Of a DNA stretch of 64,000 nt, positions 35,052 through 44,064 are shown piece after piece; position 1 is the first letter of the stretch, and the number at the start of each line of letters is the position of its first letter. Location: the NCBI RefSeq assembly GCF_004745525.1, contig NZ_RKLY01000007.1, positions 1 to 64,000 of the forward strand. The letters run 5' to 3'. The DNA comes from Companilactobacillus suantsaicola. GTDB lineage: Bacteria > Bacillota > Bacilli > Lactobacillales > Lactobacillaceae. Made by a program: the position numbers and the translations under genes. The notes beneath the pieces are model-generated. The model worked only from the letters and a program-made list of their open reading frames with translations. It made no database searches and was not told the origin of the DNA.

Positions 35052-35711
35052 TTAAGAAAAGACTGCTAATGTTTGCTCATTCGCTGGCTTATTGCTGACT
35101 AGTGAACCTTGCAAGGCCCAGCGATTGGTACCTCCGTCTGCACAAGTAATTAATGTTAACAAACTTTGACCTTCAACATCGTCTAACAAATAAACTGCTG
35201 TTGGTGGAACAATTTTCTTGTAGAAAATTTTATACGTATAAACTCGTTTCATGTCAGTGATGTAGGCTAAATCACCAATTTTGGCATTTTCTAATGGTGA
35301 GAACAAGGCGCCCTTGTTAGTCATATAGTGACCAGCTAGCGCATAATTTTGTTTACCCATTTTTTCGTCTTCCTTCATCGTGCCACCACCGGTTGAAAGA
35401 GCATTATCACTCAGACCTACGACGATTGGTAATTTCAAATTAACTGAAGGGACTGCCATTTTTCCAATTACGGCAGCATCGTTATTAACGGCAGCTTTTG
35501 CTACTTGTCCAGCTGAGATTGGTTTAACTTTTTTAAAGTTGAATTCACCCTTCTTTTTCTGATTAGCTTTCACTTTTTCGACTGTCAGTGAAGTATAATT
35601 TTTGTGTGCAATCTGTTTAACTGCGTATTCCTTAATTGGTTGATTAAATATCAAAACTAACGCAACCAATAGTAAGAGGATCGTTCCAAAAATCGAGAAA
35701 AATTTCTTCAT
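35052..35711 (-). CDS. srtA: Class A sortase
   Basis: The 219-residue enzyme anchors LPXTG proteins to peptidoglycan. It has an N-terminal membrane anchor (FFSIFGTILLLLVALVLIF), catalytic His in LAGHYMTNKG, catalytic Cys in LITCADGG and Arg in TNRWALQG. I chose ATG 35709-35711, which has CGGAATGG upstream, over 35720. It is followed by the family-II repeat region, and the next gene, galE, is divergent. Confidence 0.93.
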   Translation of the reverse strand: MKKFFSIFGTILLLLVALVLIFNQPIKEYAVKQIAHKNYTSLTVEKVKANQKKKGEFNFKKVKPISAGQVAKAAVNNDAAVIGKMAVPSVNLKLPIVVGLSDNALSTGGGTMKEDEKMGKQNYALAGHYMTNKGALFSPLENAKIGDLAYITDMKRVYTYKIFYKKIVPPTAVYLLDDVEGQSLLTLITCADGGTNRWALQGSLVSNKPANEQTLAVFS

Positions 35712-35839
35712 TTTTTCCATTCCGTTTCACATTAAATTATGCAATATAGTTAATATACTAATGCATTGAAGTAATAAAGTTAAGATTTTTAATTTTTTGC
35801 GAGTTCTTTAGAAAGCAATGTCAAATTTAATAAATAAGT

Positions 35840-35850
35840 TATAATATAAT
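35840..35850 (+). promoter_or_regulatory. galE promoter -10 region
   Basis: Two overlapping TATAAT hexamers (35840-35845 and 35845-35850) lie 26-36 bases before the ATG, with GGAGGT between. The -35 is weak. Confidence 0.5.
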
Positions 35851-35875
35851 TATAAACAAATCTGGAGGTAATTTT

Positions 35876-36865
35876 ATGAGCATTCTTGTTTTAGGTGGTG
35901 CCGGTTACATCGGTTCACATACAGTTGATCACTTGTGTGAACTAGGTTACGACGTCATTGTAGCAGATAACCTATCAACAGGACATAAACAAGCTGTTAA
36001 TTCAAAAGCTAAGTTTTATCAAGGCGATGTCCGTGATAAGGAATTTTTGATCAAACTTTTCCAAAACGAAGATATTACTGATGTAATTCACTTTGCGGCT
36101 TTCTCAGTTGTTCCAGAATCAATGAAAGACCCACTCAAGTACTTTGACAACAATACTAGTGGGATGATTTCTTTACTCCAAGTAATGCACAATTTTGGTG
36201 TAGAACACATCGTCTTCTCATCAACAGCCGCAACATACGGCGAACCTAAACAAATTCCAATTAAGGAAACTGATCCAACCGTACCTACTAACCCTTATGG
36301 TGAAAGTAAACTCGCCATGGAAAAAATCATGCACTGGTGTGACGTTGCTTATGGCATCAAATTTGTTGCTTTGAGATACTTCAACGTTGGTGGTGCCAAA
36401 CCAGATGGTACTATTGGTGAAGATCACAATCCCGAAACTCACTTGATTCCGGTTGTACTTCAAGTTGCTGCTGGACAACGTGATGAATTGACAATTTTCG
36501 GTGATGATTACGATACAAAAGATGGTACTAACGTTCGTGATTACGTCCACGTTGAAGACTTAGCCGAAGCACATCGCTTAGCTATGGAGTACTTGCGTGC
36601 TGGTAATGACAGTGATGTCTTTAACCTCGGTTCTTCAACAGGCTTTTCTAACAAGGAAATCCTCGAAGCAGCTCGCAAAGCTACTGGTAAAGAAATTCCT
36701 GCCAAGATTGGTCCAAGACGTGCTGGAGATCCAAGTACTTTGATTGCTGATTCTACAAAAGCTAGAACTATTTTGAAATGGCAACCTAAGTATGATGACG
36801 TTGAAAAAGTTATCACTGACGCTTGGAACTTTAAATCAAAACACTTAAATGGCTATGAAGACTAA
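35876..36865 (+). CDS. galE: UDP-glucose 4-epimerase
   Basis: The 329-residue enzyme interconverts UDP-glucose and UDP-galactose using NAD. The Rossmann motif GGAGYIGSH starts at residue 7, the catalytic Ser-Tyr-Lys set lies in [10 protein letters not shown] and NPYGESK, and [11 protein letters not shown] is typical. It stands alone here, not in a gal operon, so it may supply surface polysaccharide. A family-I repeat starts at the base after its stop codon. Confidence 0.95.
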   Translation: MSILVLGGAGYIGSHTVDHLCELGYDVIVADNLSTGHKQAVNSKAKFYQGDVRDKEFLIKLFQNEDITDVIHFAAFSVVPESMKDPLKYFDNNTSGMISLLQVMHNFGVEHIVFSSTAATYGEPKQIPIKETDPTVPTNPYGESKLAMEKIMHWCDVAYGIKFVALRYFNVGGAKPDGTIGEDHNPETHLIPVVLQVAAGQRDELTIFGDDYDTKDGTNVRDYVHVEDLAEAHRLAMEYLRAGNDSDVFNLGSSTGFSNKEILEAARKATGKEIPAKIGPRRAGDPSTLIADSTKARTILKWQPKYDDVEKVITDAWNFKSKHLNGYED

Positions 36866-36996
36866 GAGAGTGGAACAAGAGCGGTCAGCTCCCGGAGGAT
36901 AACGTAATTTCAGGAATTGCTCGTCGAACTTTGCGAGTGATTCATGAAATTTTGTTATCTCGGAGGGAGTTGCTCTTGTGCAACTCGTTTCAGATA
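36866..36996 (+). repeat. Long-hairpin repeat family I, unit A1
   Basis: It begins GAGAGTGGAACAAG directly after the galE stop and ends CTTGTGCAACTCGTTTCAGATA split as CTTGTG and CAACTCGTTTCAGATA. The arms carry CTCCCGGAGGATAAC and GTTATCTCGGAGGGAG, and an inner stem, AATTTCAGGAATTGCTCG, pairs with CGAGTGATTCATGAAATT. Confidence 0.75.
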
Positions 36997-37052
36997 GAGA
37001 GTGGAACAAGCCTGGTTAGACTCAGACAGATAGCCTACTCGTTTCAATTAGA
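36997..37052 (+). repeat. Family I, truncated unit A2
   Basis: GAGAGTGGAACAAGCC begins a second unit with the arm of type 2 (GTTAGACTCAGACAGATAGC), but its middle is lost; it joins straight to a terminal-like CTCGTTTCAATTAGA. This looks like an internal deletion. Confidence 0.65.
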
Positions 37053-37061
37053 ACAGGACAC

Positions 37062-37097
37062 AAAAAGCTTATCGGAAAATTCCGGTAAGCTTTTTTT
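37062..37097. terminator. Bidirectional terminator of galE and surface-protein gene
   Basis: GCTTATCGGA (37067-37076) pairs with TCCGGTAAGC (37081-37090); A-run on the left, seven T on the right. It serves two convergent genes. Confidence 0.8.
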
Positions 37098-37098
37098 A

Positions 37099-39081
37099 TT
37101 ATTCTACACTGTCAACGAAAGTCCAATCTAACTTTGCGTGATAGGTACCTGATTTATTTAACTTATTATTCATTTCTAACAAAACGCCTTTATCAGTCCG
37201 CCAGGAAAGTGAATTCATCATCTGACCACCAGCTGTTTCGGAAACTAAGGCTGTATTTCCCAACAGGTCTAGTTCAGAATCGTCGTTAATGTATTTTAGA
37301 TGCCCTTGGAGCTCATTTTCTTGGTCATCCTTTAGTGGAGCTTCTTGTGACAAAAAGAGCTTCAGTGCGGTTTTATTGCGTCTCATATCGTCGATTTCTA
37401 AAATATTGTTTGGCCAATTGGTTTCTGCTTGCCGATAAATCAATTTTTCATTGGCAATCGGTTTGATATTACCGTAATCAATATCGTTGACTGAATATTC
37501 CAATTTATTCGTAATTAAATTAATTGTTCTCGTGTCACCAAATTTTTGATATGCAGACCCATTGTCATCGACACCATGCACGTATCCGGTTGAACGATAA
37601 GTTTCACGCTTATTGACGTCACTAATCGTGGTACTTACTTCGATAGCGTGACTCTGATTGATGCCAAAATTCAAATCAGAAATTTCCACCACATCTTCAG
37701 ATTTACTATCAGTATTGATTTTAAAATCTACTGCAGTTCCATCAACTAAAACTTCGTTAACCTTGCTACCCTTACGAATTGGCAAATAATAAGTCGCATT
37801 CTTTAACCGGCTGCCAGTACTCTTGTTAGCAATTTCTGTGTTATAAACTACATTGTCATCCCCAATTACGTCGAACAACATAGTTGGCGAATCATTGCGA
37901 TCACTCACAGTTTGATTAGTTAAAGTATCTTCAATATCAATCTCTGGTCCATCTTTTGATAAAACGGTCAATTTAGCTTTGTTAGTGTCATATTCATACT
38001 TTTTACCACCACTTTTAACTTCAATATGAGCGAAAATTTCAGTTCCATCGTCATCTAGAGTTGTCACTGGCGTGGTGTGAGAAACTGAATTATTACCAAT
38101 TTCAATTTCAGATTGTTCATGATTAATTGGATCTTCTTTGAACCAACGAATCGAATAAACTAAATCTTCTTGTTCTTCAAATTCACCAATATTTCCTAGC
38201 AACTTGAAAGTAGCACTCTCTCCGGCATAAACTGTTTGGTCATCAAGACCGCCACCAACCATTACCGTGGTACTTGCTTCCTTAGTACTGCCATCAGAAC
38301 TATTGATAGCAGTGGCAGTAACCTTAACTTCACCAGTAATAGCTCGATTATTGGCGGTTATTAAACCGGTATCTTCATCAATGGTAGCAATTTCAGGTTT
38401 ATCAATACTCCACTTTACAGTACCAGTGAAATCCGCTGGAGAAATTTTTGCTCTAGCATAAGTTGAAGTCGTAGTGATTTCATTCTCTAAATTATAAATG
38501 TAGTCATCATCAGTCGTTACACTTAAATCTTGTATATCAACATCGCTATCTAAAGCGTGGACAGTAGCAACTTTAGTCCAAACCTGTGGATCTAAAAAAG
38601 AAGGTCCAAGTAACATATACCAGGCCGTTCTCAACTGATAATACTTCACTCCAACCTGCTTAGGCGTGACAGTTAAATTGCGATTACTTCCGCCATTTTT
38701 ATCACTGACCTTGCTCCAAGTTCTTCCGTCGGAACTTTCATACCATTGATAATGCTGCCAAGAAGTAAACGTTAAAATCTTTGTTACTAGCGCACGACCA
38801 GCATCGGTATATAGCGTCACTGGGTTTCCTTCAATCGTATAGACATGTTCTTCCGGTTGAAGGCTGTAACCAGAAGTCATCCACATCCCTAAAAACTTTT
38901 TAACATCGCCAGTTGGTTCGTGTTTGGGAACGATATTAACTTCGTCACGGTTATCAATTACTTCGGTAGCAATTTCAGCGGCTTCAATTTCTTTATTTTT
39001 CTTGAGTACTAAGCGTCCTGCAAAAAAAGAAAACATAATTATGCAAATAAGGAATTTTTTAAAATTAGTTGATTTGCGCAT
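37099..39081 (-). CDS. Secreted surface protein with Ig-like domain
   Basis: From ATG 39079-39081 (MRKSTNFKKFLICIIMF) this 660-residue protein has a signal/anchor helix. A Big_2-like Ig domain (WSIDKPEIATIDEDTG..., about residues 230-270) follows, then beta-rich modules. A C-terminus ending YHAKLDWTFVDSVE recalls WxL-type surface proteins. No LPXTG motif is present, so it is not an obvious sortase substrate. It is probably wall-associated or secreted. Ligand unknown. Confidence 0.75.
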   Translation of the reverse strand: MRKSTNFKKFLICIIMFSFFAGRLVLKKNKEIEAAEIATEVIDNRDEVNIVPKHEPTGDVKKFLGMWMTSGYSLQPEEHVYTIEGNPVTLYTDAGRALVTKILTFTSWQHYQWYESSDGRTWSKVSDKNGGSNRNLTVTPKQVGVKYYQLRTAWYMLLGPSFLDPQVWTKVATVHALDSDVDIQDLSVTTDDDYIYNLENEITTTSTYARAKISPADFTGTVKWSIDKPEIATIDEDTGLITANNRAITGEVKVTATAINSSDGSTKEASTTVMVGGGLDDQTVYAGESATFKLLGNIGEFEEQEDLVYSIRWFKEDPINHEQSEIEIGNNSVSHTTPVTTLDDDGTEIFAHIEVKSGGKKYEYDTNKAKLTVLSKDGPEIDIEDTLTNQTVSDRNDSPTMLFDVIGDDNVVYNTEIANKSTGSRLKNATYYLPIRKGSKVNEVLVDGTAVDFKINTDSKSEDVVEISDLNFGINQSHAIEVSTTISDVNKRETYRSTGYVHGVDDNGSAYQKFGDTRTINLITNKLEYSVNDIDYGNIKPIANEKLIYRQAETNWPNNILEIDDMRRNKTALKLFLSQEAPLKDDQENELQGHLKYINDDSELDLLGNTALVSETAGGQMMNSLSWRTDKGVLLEMNNKLNKSGTYHAKLDWTFVDSVE

Positions 39082-39224
39082 ATTTATGAATACCCTTTCT
39101 TTCATTCTATAAGGATTATATCATCCAAAAATATGTACAAAAGTCAAATTTAACAAAATATTTTTAAATAAATAGATTTATTACCAGTACATTTTATTTG
39201 ACAATCAAAATATAGTAATATTTT

Positions 39225-40529
39225 TTAAAATAAATATTCTAAATCACTAGCTGCAGTTGGGTAAGCTAAAATTTCTTTTTGAACATCCTGATGCGTCATC
39301 TTTTGTTCAATCGCTTTAGTTAATAGATTGATAAAACTATCAGCTTCTTGACTCAAAACAGTTGCCCCAATAATTTGTTCTTGTTCATTTAAAAAGATTT
39401 TCACTTTAGCGACAGGTTCATTGCTGTGACGATATGAGAACCAACCGGTAACGTCCTGGTCAACCACCTTACTGCCAGTTTGTGCACCAACTTTGGCAAG
39501 TTTAGGACTGCCGTAAACAACAGTTGGAATAAGTGGCAACTGAAGATCTTCAGTAGTCTCTTGCAAAATAACTTCACTGACGTAGTTAGCTTCAAAGCCT
39601 GCTACCGGAGTCAACTTAGGAGCTTTAGTTGAAACAACATCCCCAATAGCAAAAATCTTATCATTGCTGGATTGCAATTTAGAATTCACAACTACCCCGT
39701 GTTTGTCAGTTTTCACATTAGCTTTGGTTAAATCTAAGAAATCAGTATTAGGAATTCTTCCGGTTGCGCCAATCACCAAATCAGTTGGCAAATTCAAATT
39801 GTCGGCTTTGATCGTGAATTGATCGTTATCCTTAACAATCTCTTTGGTATCAACGTTGAAATGGAATTCCACTCCTTTTTGTTCAAGCTGTTTAACTAAT
39901 TCATTAACGTAATCTTGATCAAAGGCCTTCAATGGATGGCCGTTATGATGGATCACATGGACCTTTGCTCCAGTTGCATTAGCAATCGTTGCCATTTCAA
40001 AGGCAATATAACCAGCACCAATAATAGCAACCGTTTTAGGCATTTGCTTCAACGATAAGAAATCAGTACTCGAAAGCAAATTTTCTTTTCCTTTGATATC
40101 CAAATAACTAGGACGTTGACCAGTAGCGATGATGAAATGATCAGCAGAATATGTTGCTTCGTTGACGACTAATTCATTTTCCGAAATAAACTTAGGTTCA
40201 CCATCGATCGTTGTGATACCAGCATTGATAGCTCCGTCTTTGCTACCTTTAGATACTGGATCAGTAAAGGTCTCCTTAAATTTTTCAATTTCGGACCAAT
40301 TAACAAATGGTACATCACTAAAACCTTTGCCTTTTAATTGAGCCACTTTGTCTCGAGCTTCAACGGCAGCTATGAAAACCTTCTTTGGATCACAGCCACG
40401 ATTAGGACAAGTTCCGCCCCAGAGATTATTTTCAATAATAGTAACATTTTGACCGGCCGCAGCTAACTTCGACCCAGCCGCCAATCCACCTGGGCCAGCA
40501 CCAATGATAATCGTATCAAATTTTTCCAT
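39225..40529 (-). CDS. Glutathione-reductase-like flavoprotein
   Basis: The 434-residue enzyme of the pyridine nucleotide-disulfide oxidoreductase class has an FAD motif (GAGPGGLAAG), the redox pair in GGTCPNRGCDPKK, the NAD(P) motif GAGYIAFEMA and FAIGDV. The usual C-terminal HPT His of glutathione reductase or lipoamide dehydrogenase is replaced by YPTAASD, so the true substrate is open. It shares no operon with lepA; a terminator separates them. Confidence 0.85.
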   Translation of the reverse strand: MEKFDTIIIGAGPGGLAAGSKLAAAGQNVTIIENNLWGGTCPNRGCDPKKVFIAAVEARDKVAQLKGKGFSDVPFVNWSEIEKFKETFTDPVSKGSKDGAINAGITTIDGEPKFISENELVVNEATYSADHFIIATGQRPSYLDIKGKENLLSSTDFLSLKQMPKTVAIIGAGYIAFEMATIANATGAKVHVIHHNGHPLKAFDQDYVNELVKQLEQKGVEFHFNVDTKEIVKDNDQFTIKADNLNLPTDLVIGATGRIPNTDFLDLTKANVKTDKHGVVVNSKLQSSNDKIFAIGDVVSTKAPKLTPVAGFEANYVSEVILQETTEDLQLPLIPTVVYGSPKLAKVGAQTGSKVVDQDVTGWFSYRHSNEPVAKVKIFLNEQEQIIGATVLSQEADSFINLLTKAIEQKMTHQDVQKEILAYPTAASDLEYLF

Positions 40530-40544
40530 AACAAGACCTCCAAA

Positions 40545-40583
40545 TAAAAAAGCTTATAACGAGTATATAAACTCATTATAAGC
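40545..40583 (-). terminator. lepA terminator
   Basis: GCTTATAACGAGT (40552-40564) pairs with ACTCATTATAAGC (40571-40583), with a T-run on the minus strand side. Confidence 0.75.
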
Positions 40584-40589
40584 AATTCC

Positions 40590-42437
40590 TTAATTATTAG
40601 TGTCTTCTTTGCCTCGGTTAAGATTCAAGACTGACATGAACGCTTCTTGAGGAATCGAAACCTTACCGACTTCCTTCATTCGCTTCTTACCAGCTTTTTG
40701 CTTGTTCAACAACTTATCACGACGAGTTCGATCACCACCATAAAGCTTAGCCGTAACATCCTTTCGATAAGCCTTAACATTGGCACGAGCCACGATTTTA
40801 TTACCAATTGCAGCTTGAATTGGAATTTCAAACATTTGTCTTGGAATAACTTCCTTCAAACGAGCCACGATATCACGACCACGTTTTTGAGCAAAGTCCT
40901 TGTGAACGATGAAACTCAAAGCATCAACCGGTTCACCATTCAAGAGAATATCCATCTTGACCAATTCACTTGGCTCATAATCATCAACATCATAATCCAA
41001 AGATGCATATCCCTTAGTATTTGACTTCAAATCATCAAAGAAATCGAAGATAATTTCGAGTAGTGGCAACTTGTAAATAACGTTCACGCGATATTTATCC
41101 AAGTAATCCATGGTTACGAACTCACCACGTTTTCTTTGGCACAATTCCATTACTGGACCAACGAAGTCTTCTGGAACCATAATTTCTGCGCGCACAAACG
41201 GTTCACGCACTTCTTTAATTTCTGAAGCATCTGGTAACTCAGCCGGATTATCAACGATAATTTCTCGACCGTCAGTTGTTGTAACGTGATAATCAACTGA
41301 TGGTGAAGTTGTAATCAAATCAAGATCAAAGTCACGCTCCAAACGTTCTTGGACCACATCCATATGCAATAATCCTAAGAAACCAACCCGGAATCCAAAG
41401 CCTAAAGCTTGGGAAGTTTCTGGCTCGTATTCCAAAGCGGCATCATTTAGTTGCAACTTGTCGAGTGCTTCATGCAAATCTTCATACTTAGCGTTATCAA
41501 CTGGATAAAGACCGGCATAAACCATCGGTGTACTCTTACGATAACCTGTCAAAGGTGCATCAGTTGGATTATCAGCTAAAGTAACCGTATCACCAACTTG
41601 TGTATCTTTAACAGTTTTAATGCTAGCAGTGATATAACCAACATCCCCAGCCATCAAATAATCACGTTTAACGGCCTTAGGAGACATCACACCGACTTCT
41701 GTAACTTCAAAGGTCTTCTTATTACTCATCAATTCAATCGTGTCTCCGACCTTTACAACGCCTTCACGAACACGAACATCCAAAACAACTCCACGGTAAC
41801 TATCGTAAACTGAATCAAAGATCAAAGCCTTTAAAGGTTTATCCAAATCCCCTTCCGGAGCTGGAACATCAGACACGATTCTTTCGAGTAACTCATCGAC
41901 ACCAATACCAGTTTTAGCACTCATCAAAATTGATGATTCAGCATCAATTCCGATCATCTCTTCAATTTCTTCTTTGACTTTGTCTGGTTCAGCTGATGGC
42001 AAGTCAATTTTATTAATTACGGGAACAATTTCCAAATCGTTATCAATTGCCAAATAAGCATTGGCTAAAGTTTGTGCTTCAACACCTTGAGCGGCGTCAA
42101 CTACCAACAAGGCCCCTTCACAAGCAGCTAGTGACCGTGAAACTTCATAAGAAAAGTCCACGTGTCCTGGAGTATCAATCAAATGGAAAATATAAGTTTT
42201 TCCATCCTTGGCTTCGTACTCTAATTCAACCGCATTCAACTTGATCGTAATTCCACGTTCACGCTCCAAATCCATATCATCAAGGATTTGTGCCTTCATA
42301 TCACGCTTGGCTACAGTTTTTGTTCTTTCCAAAATTCGATCAGCAATCGTTGATTTACCATGATCGATATGCGCTACGATAGAAAAATTACGAATCCTTT
42401 TTTGTCTTTCTTTTAACTTATCGAGATCTAAACCCAT
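40590..42437 (-). CDS. lepA: Elongation factor 4 (LepA)
   Basis: The 615-residue ribosomal GTPase has G1 [10 protein letters not shown]3 DTPGH and G4 NKIDLP at the N-terminus, EF-G-like domains, and the LepA C-terminal domain ([24 protein letters not shown]). It acts on stalled or mis-translocated ribosomes. The ORF is full length. It lies downstream of dnaJ but is separated from it by two family-I repeat units, and it has its own terminator. Confidence 0.97.
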   Translation of the reverse strand: MGLDLDKLKERQKRIRNFSIVAHIDHGKSTIADRILERTKTVAKRDMKAQILDDMDLERERGITIKLNAVELEYEAKDGKTYIFHLIDTPGHVDFSYEVSRSLAACEGALLVVDAAQGVEAQTLANAYLAIDNDLEIVPVINKIDLPSAEPDKVKEEIEEMIGIDAESSILMSAKTGIGVDELLERIVSDVPAPEGDLDKPLKALIFDSVYDSYRGVVLDVRVREGVVKVGDTIELMSNKKTFEVTEVGVMSPKAVKRDYLMAGDVGYITASIKTVKDTQVGDTVTLADNPTDAPLTGYRKSTPMVYAGLYPVDNAKYEDLHEALDKLQLNDAALEYEPETSQALGFGFRVGFLGLLHMDVVQERLERDFDLDLITTSPSVDYHVTTTDGREIIVDNPAELPDASEIKEVREPFVRAEIMVPEDFVGPVMELCQRKRGEFVTMDYLDKYRVNVIYKLPLLEIIFDFFDDLKSNTKGYASLDYDVDDYEPSELVKMDILLNGEPVDALSFIVHKDFAQKRGRDIVARLKEVIPRQMFEIPIQAAIGNKIVARANVKAYRKDVTAKLYGGDRTRRDKLLNKQKAGKKRMKEVGKVSIPQEAFMSVLNLNRGKEDTNN

Positions 42438-42548
42438 AAATTATTTCCTTTCTATCAGAAATTTATCATTCTTTCTATTTTACACTATTCTACTACTATC
42501 TTCTAGACAACAAAAAAGAAGAGGTTTTTTACCCCTTCTTTTTAACTT

Positions 42549-42672
42549 AAACGAGTTACACAAGAGCAACTCCCTACGAGATAGTAAAACTTCTCAAACC
42601 GCTCGCAAAGTGCGCGAACAATTTATGAAGTTCCACTATCCTCCGGGAGCTGAGCGCTCTTGTTCCACTCTC
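42549..42672 (-). repeat. Long-hairpin repeat family I, unit B2
   Basis: On the minus strand it starts GAGAGTGGAACAAGAGC and ends GCTCTTGTGTAACTCGTTT. Arms CTCCCGGAGGATAG and CTATCTCGTAGGGAG pair; the same arm type as A1, but several bases differ on both sides. Confidence 0.75.
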
Positions 42673-42799
42673 TATCTGAAATGAGTTGCACAAGCCAGAC
42701 TCAGCCATATAGTTACATTCCCCAAATCACACGCAAGATCGGCGTGCAATTCGTGAAATTAGGCTATCTGTCTGAGTCTAACCGGCTTGTTCCACTCTC
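42673..42799 (-). repeat. Long-hairpin repeat family I, unit B1
   Basis: On the minus strand it starts GAGAGTGGAACAAGCC, four bases after the dnaJ stop, and ends GGCTTGTGCAACTCATTTC plus AGATA. Its arms (GTTAGACTCAG and CTGAGTCTGGC) are of type 2, unlike B2. It runs head-to-tail into B2. Confidence 0.75.
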
Positions 42800-42803
42800 T
42801 TTG

Positions 42804-43940
42804 TTATTCACCTTTAAAGGCGTCTCTTACTTTATTGAAAAAGTTACTATCTTTTTCCTTAACTTTGTCGCCACCGGCTTCAGCAAATTTCTTCAAAGCA
42901 CTGCGTTGTTCAGCGGAAAGCTTTCTTGGCGTAACAATATTAACTGTGACCTTTTCGTCCCCGATACTCTTACTATTAAGAACTGGAGCACCTTTGCCAC
43001 GTAATCTAAACGTTGTACCAGTTTGCGTACCACTTGGGATATTCAACTTAACTGGTCCATGAACCGTATTAACCTTGATTTCATCACCCAAAGTAGCTTG
43101 TGGGAAACTGATATTTACTGAGGCGTAAATTGTTGAGCCATCACGTCTAAATTCCTTACTTGCAGCAACGTGGAAGACGATATAAAGATCACCATAAGGT
43201 CCACCGTTAGTTCCGGCTTCACCTTGACCATCAAGGCGCATTTGTTGTCCATCTTCAACACCAGCTGGTACAGTAACCTTCAATTCATGCTTTTCATTTA
43301 CCTTACCTGAACCGTGGCAAATGTTGCACTTTTCTTTAATTTCTTTACCAGTACCATTGCAGACATCACAGACAACTCTTGTACGCATACGGCCAAGTGG
43401 AGTTTGACGATCAACTTCAACATAACCTGAACCATGACATTTTGAACAAGTTTCTGGATGTGTTCCCGGCTTGGCACCAGAACCACCACAAGTAGAACAT
43501 TCCTCTTCACGATTATAAGAAATGTTAGTCTTCTTACCGAAAACTCCTTCTTCAAAAGTCAAATCCATGCGGTATTGAAGGTCGGAACCTTGTCTTGGGG
43601 CATTAGGATTTTGACGAGCAGCACCGCCACCGCCAAAGAATTGGCTAAAGATATCTTCAAAGCCGCCGAACTGATCTCCACCAGCTCCTCCGAAGCCACC
43701 AAATCCACCTTGGCCACCATTCATACCGGCAGAACCATATTGATCATATTGAGCACGCTTTTGTGGGTCTTTTAAGATTTCATAGGCTGCATTAACTTCC
43801 TTAAACTTAGCCTCCGCATCGGGAGCTTTGTTCAAATCAGGATGATATTTTTTTGAAAGTTTACGAAACGCCTTTCTGATATCATCATCAGAAGCATTTT
43901 TATCAACGCCTAGTACGTCATATGGATTTCTATCTGCCAT
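42804..43940 (-). CDS. dnaJ: Chaperone DnaJ
   Basis: The 378-residue Hsp40 has a J domain with HPD (KKYHPDLNK), a Gly/Phe region rich in [11 protein letters not shown], four zinc repeats ([32 protein letters not shown]) and the C-terminal substrate domains. It stimulates DnaK's ATPase and delivers unfolded clients. It is separated from dnaK by 124 bases containing hairpins. Confidence 0.97.
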   Translation of the reverse strand: MADRNPYDVLGVDKNASDDDIRKAFRKLSKKYHPDLNKAPDAEAKFKEVNAAYEILKDPQKRAQYDQYGSAGMNGGQGGFGGFGGAGGDQFGGFEDIFSQFFGGGGAARQNPNAPRQGSDLQYRMDLTFEEGVFGKKTNISYNREEECSTCGGSGAKPGTHPETCSKCHGSGYVEVDRQTPLGRMRTRVVCDVCNGTGKEIKEKCNICHGSGKVNEKHELKVTVPAGVEDGQQMRLDGQGEAGTNGGPYGDLYIVFHVAASKEFRRDGSTIYASVNISFPQATLGDEIKVNTVHGPVKLNIPSGTQTGTTFRLRGKGAPVLNSKSIGDEKVTVNIVTPRKLSAEQRSALKKFAEAGGDKVKEKDSNFFNKVRDAFKGE

Positions 43941-43959
43941 TAAATCACCTTTGTATGAC

Positions 43960-43975
43960 AGGACAATTTTGTCCT
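43960..43975. other. Hairpin in the dnaJ leader
   Basis: AGGACAA and TTGTCCT form a 7-bp stem with a TT loop, about 20 bases before the dnaJ start. It might affect dnaJ translation. Confidence 0.4.
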
Positions 43976-43993
43976 ATTCCTTTTTAACGCTCA

Positions 43994-44054
43994 AAAGAGC
44001 AGTTATGTTCTTACTATACCATAACTGGTTTTAGTAATTAAATGACTGCTCTTT
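43994..44054 (-). terminator. Partial terminator between dnaK and dnaJ
   Basis: AAAGAGCAGT (43994-44003) pairs with ACTGCTCTTT (44045-44054) around a 41-base loop; only four T follow on the minus strand. It may reduce dnaJ transcription relative to dnaK. Confidence 0.5.
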
Positions 44055-44064
44055 ATCACAATTA

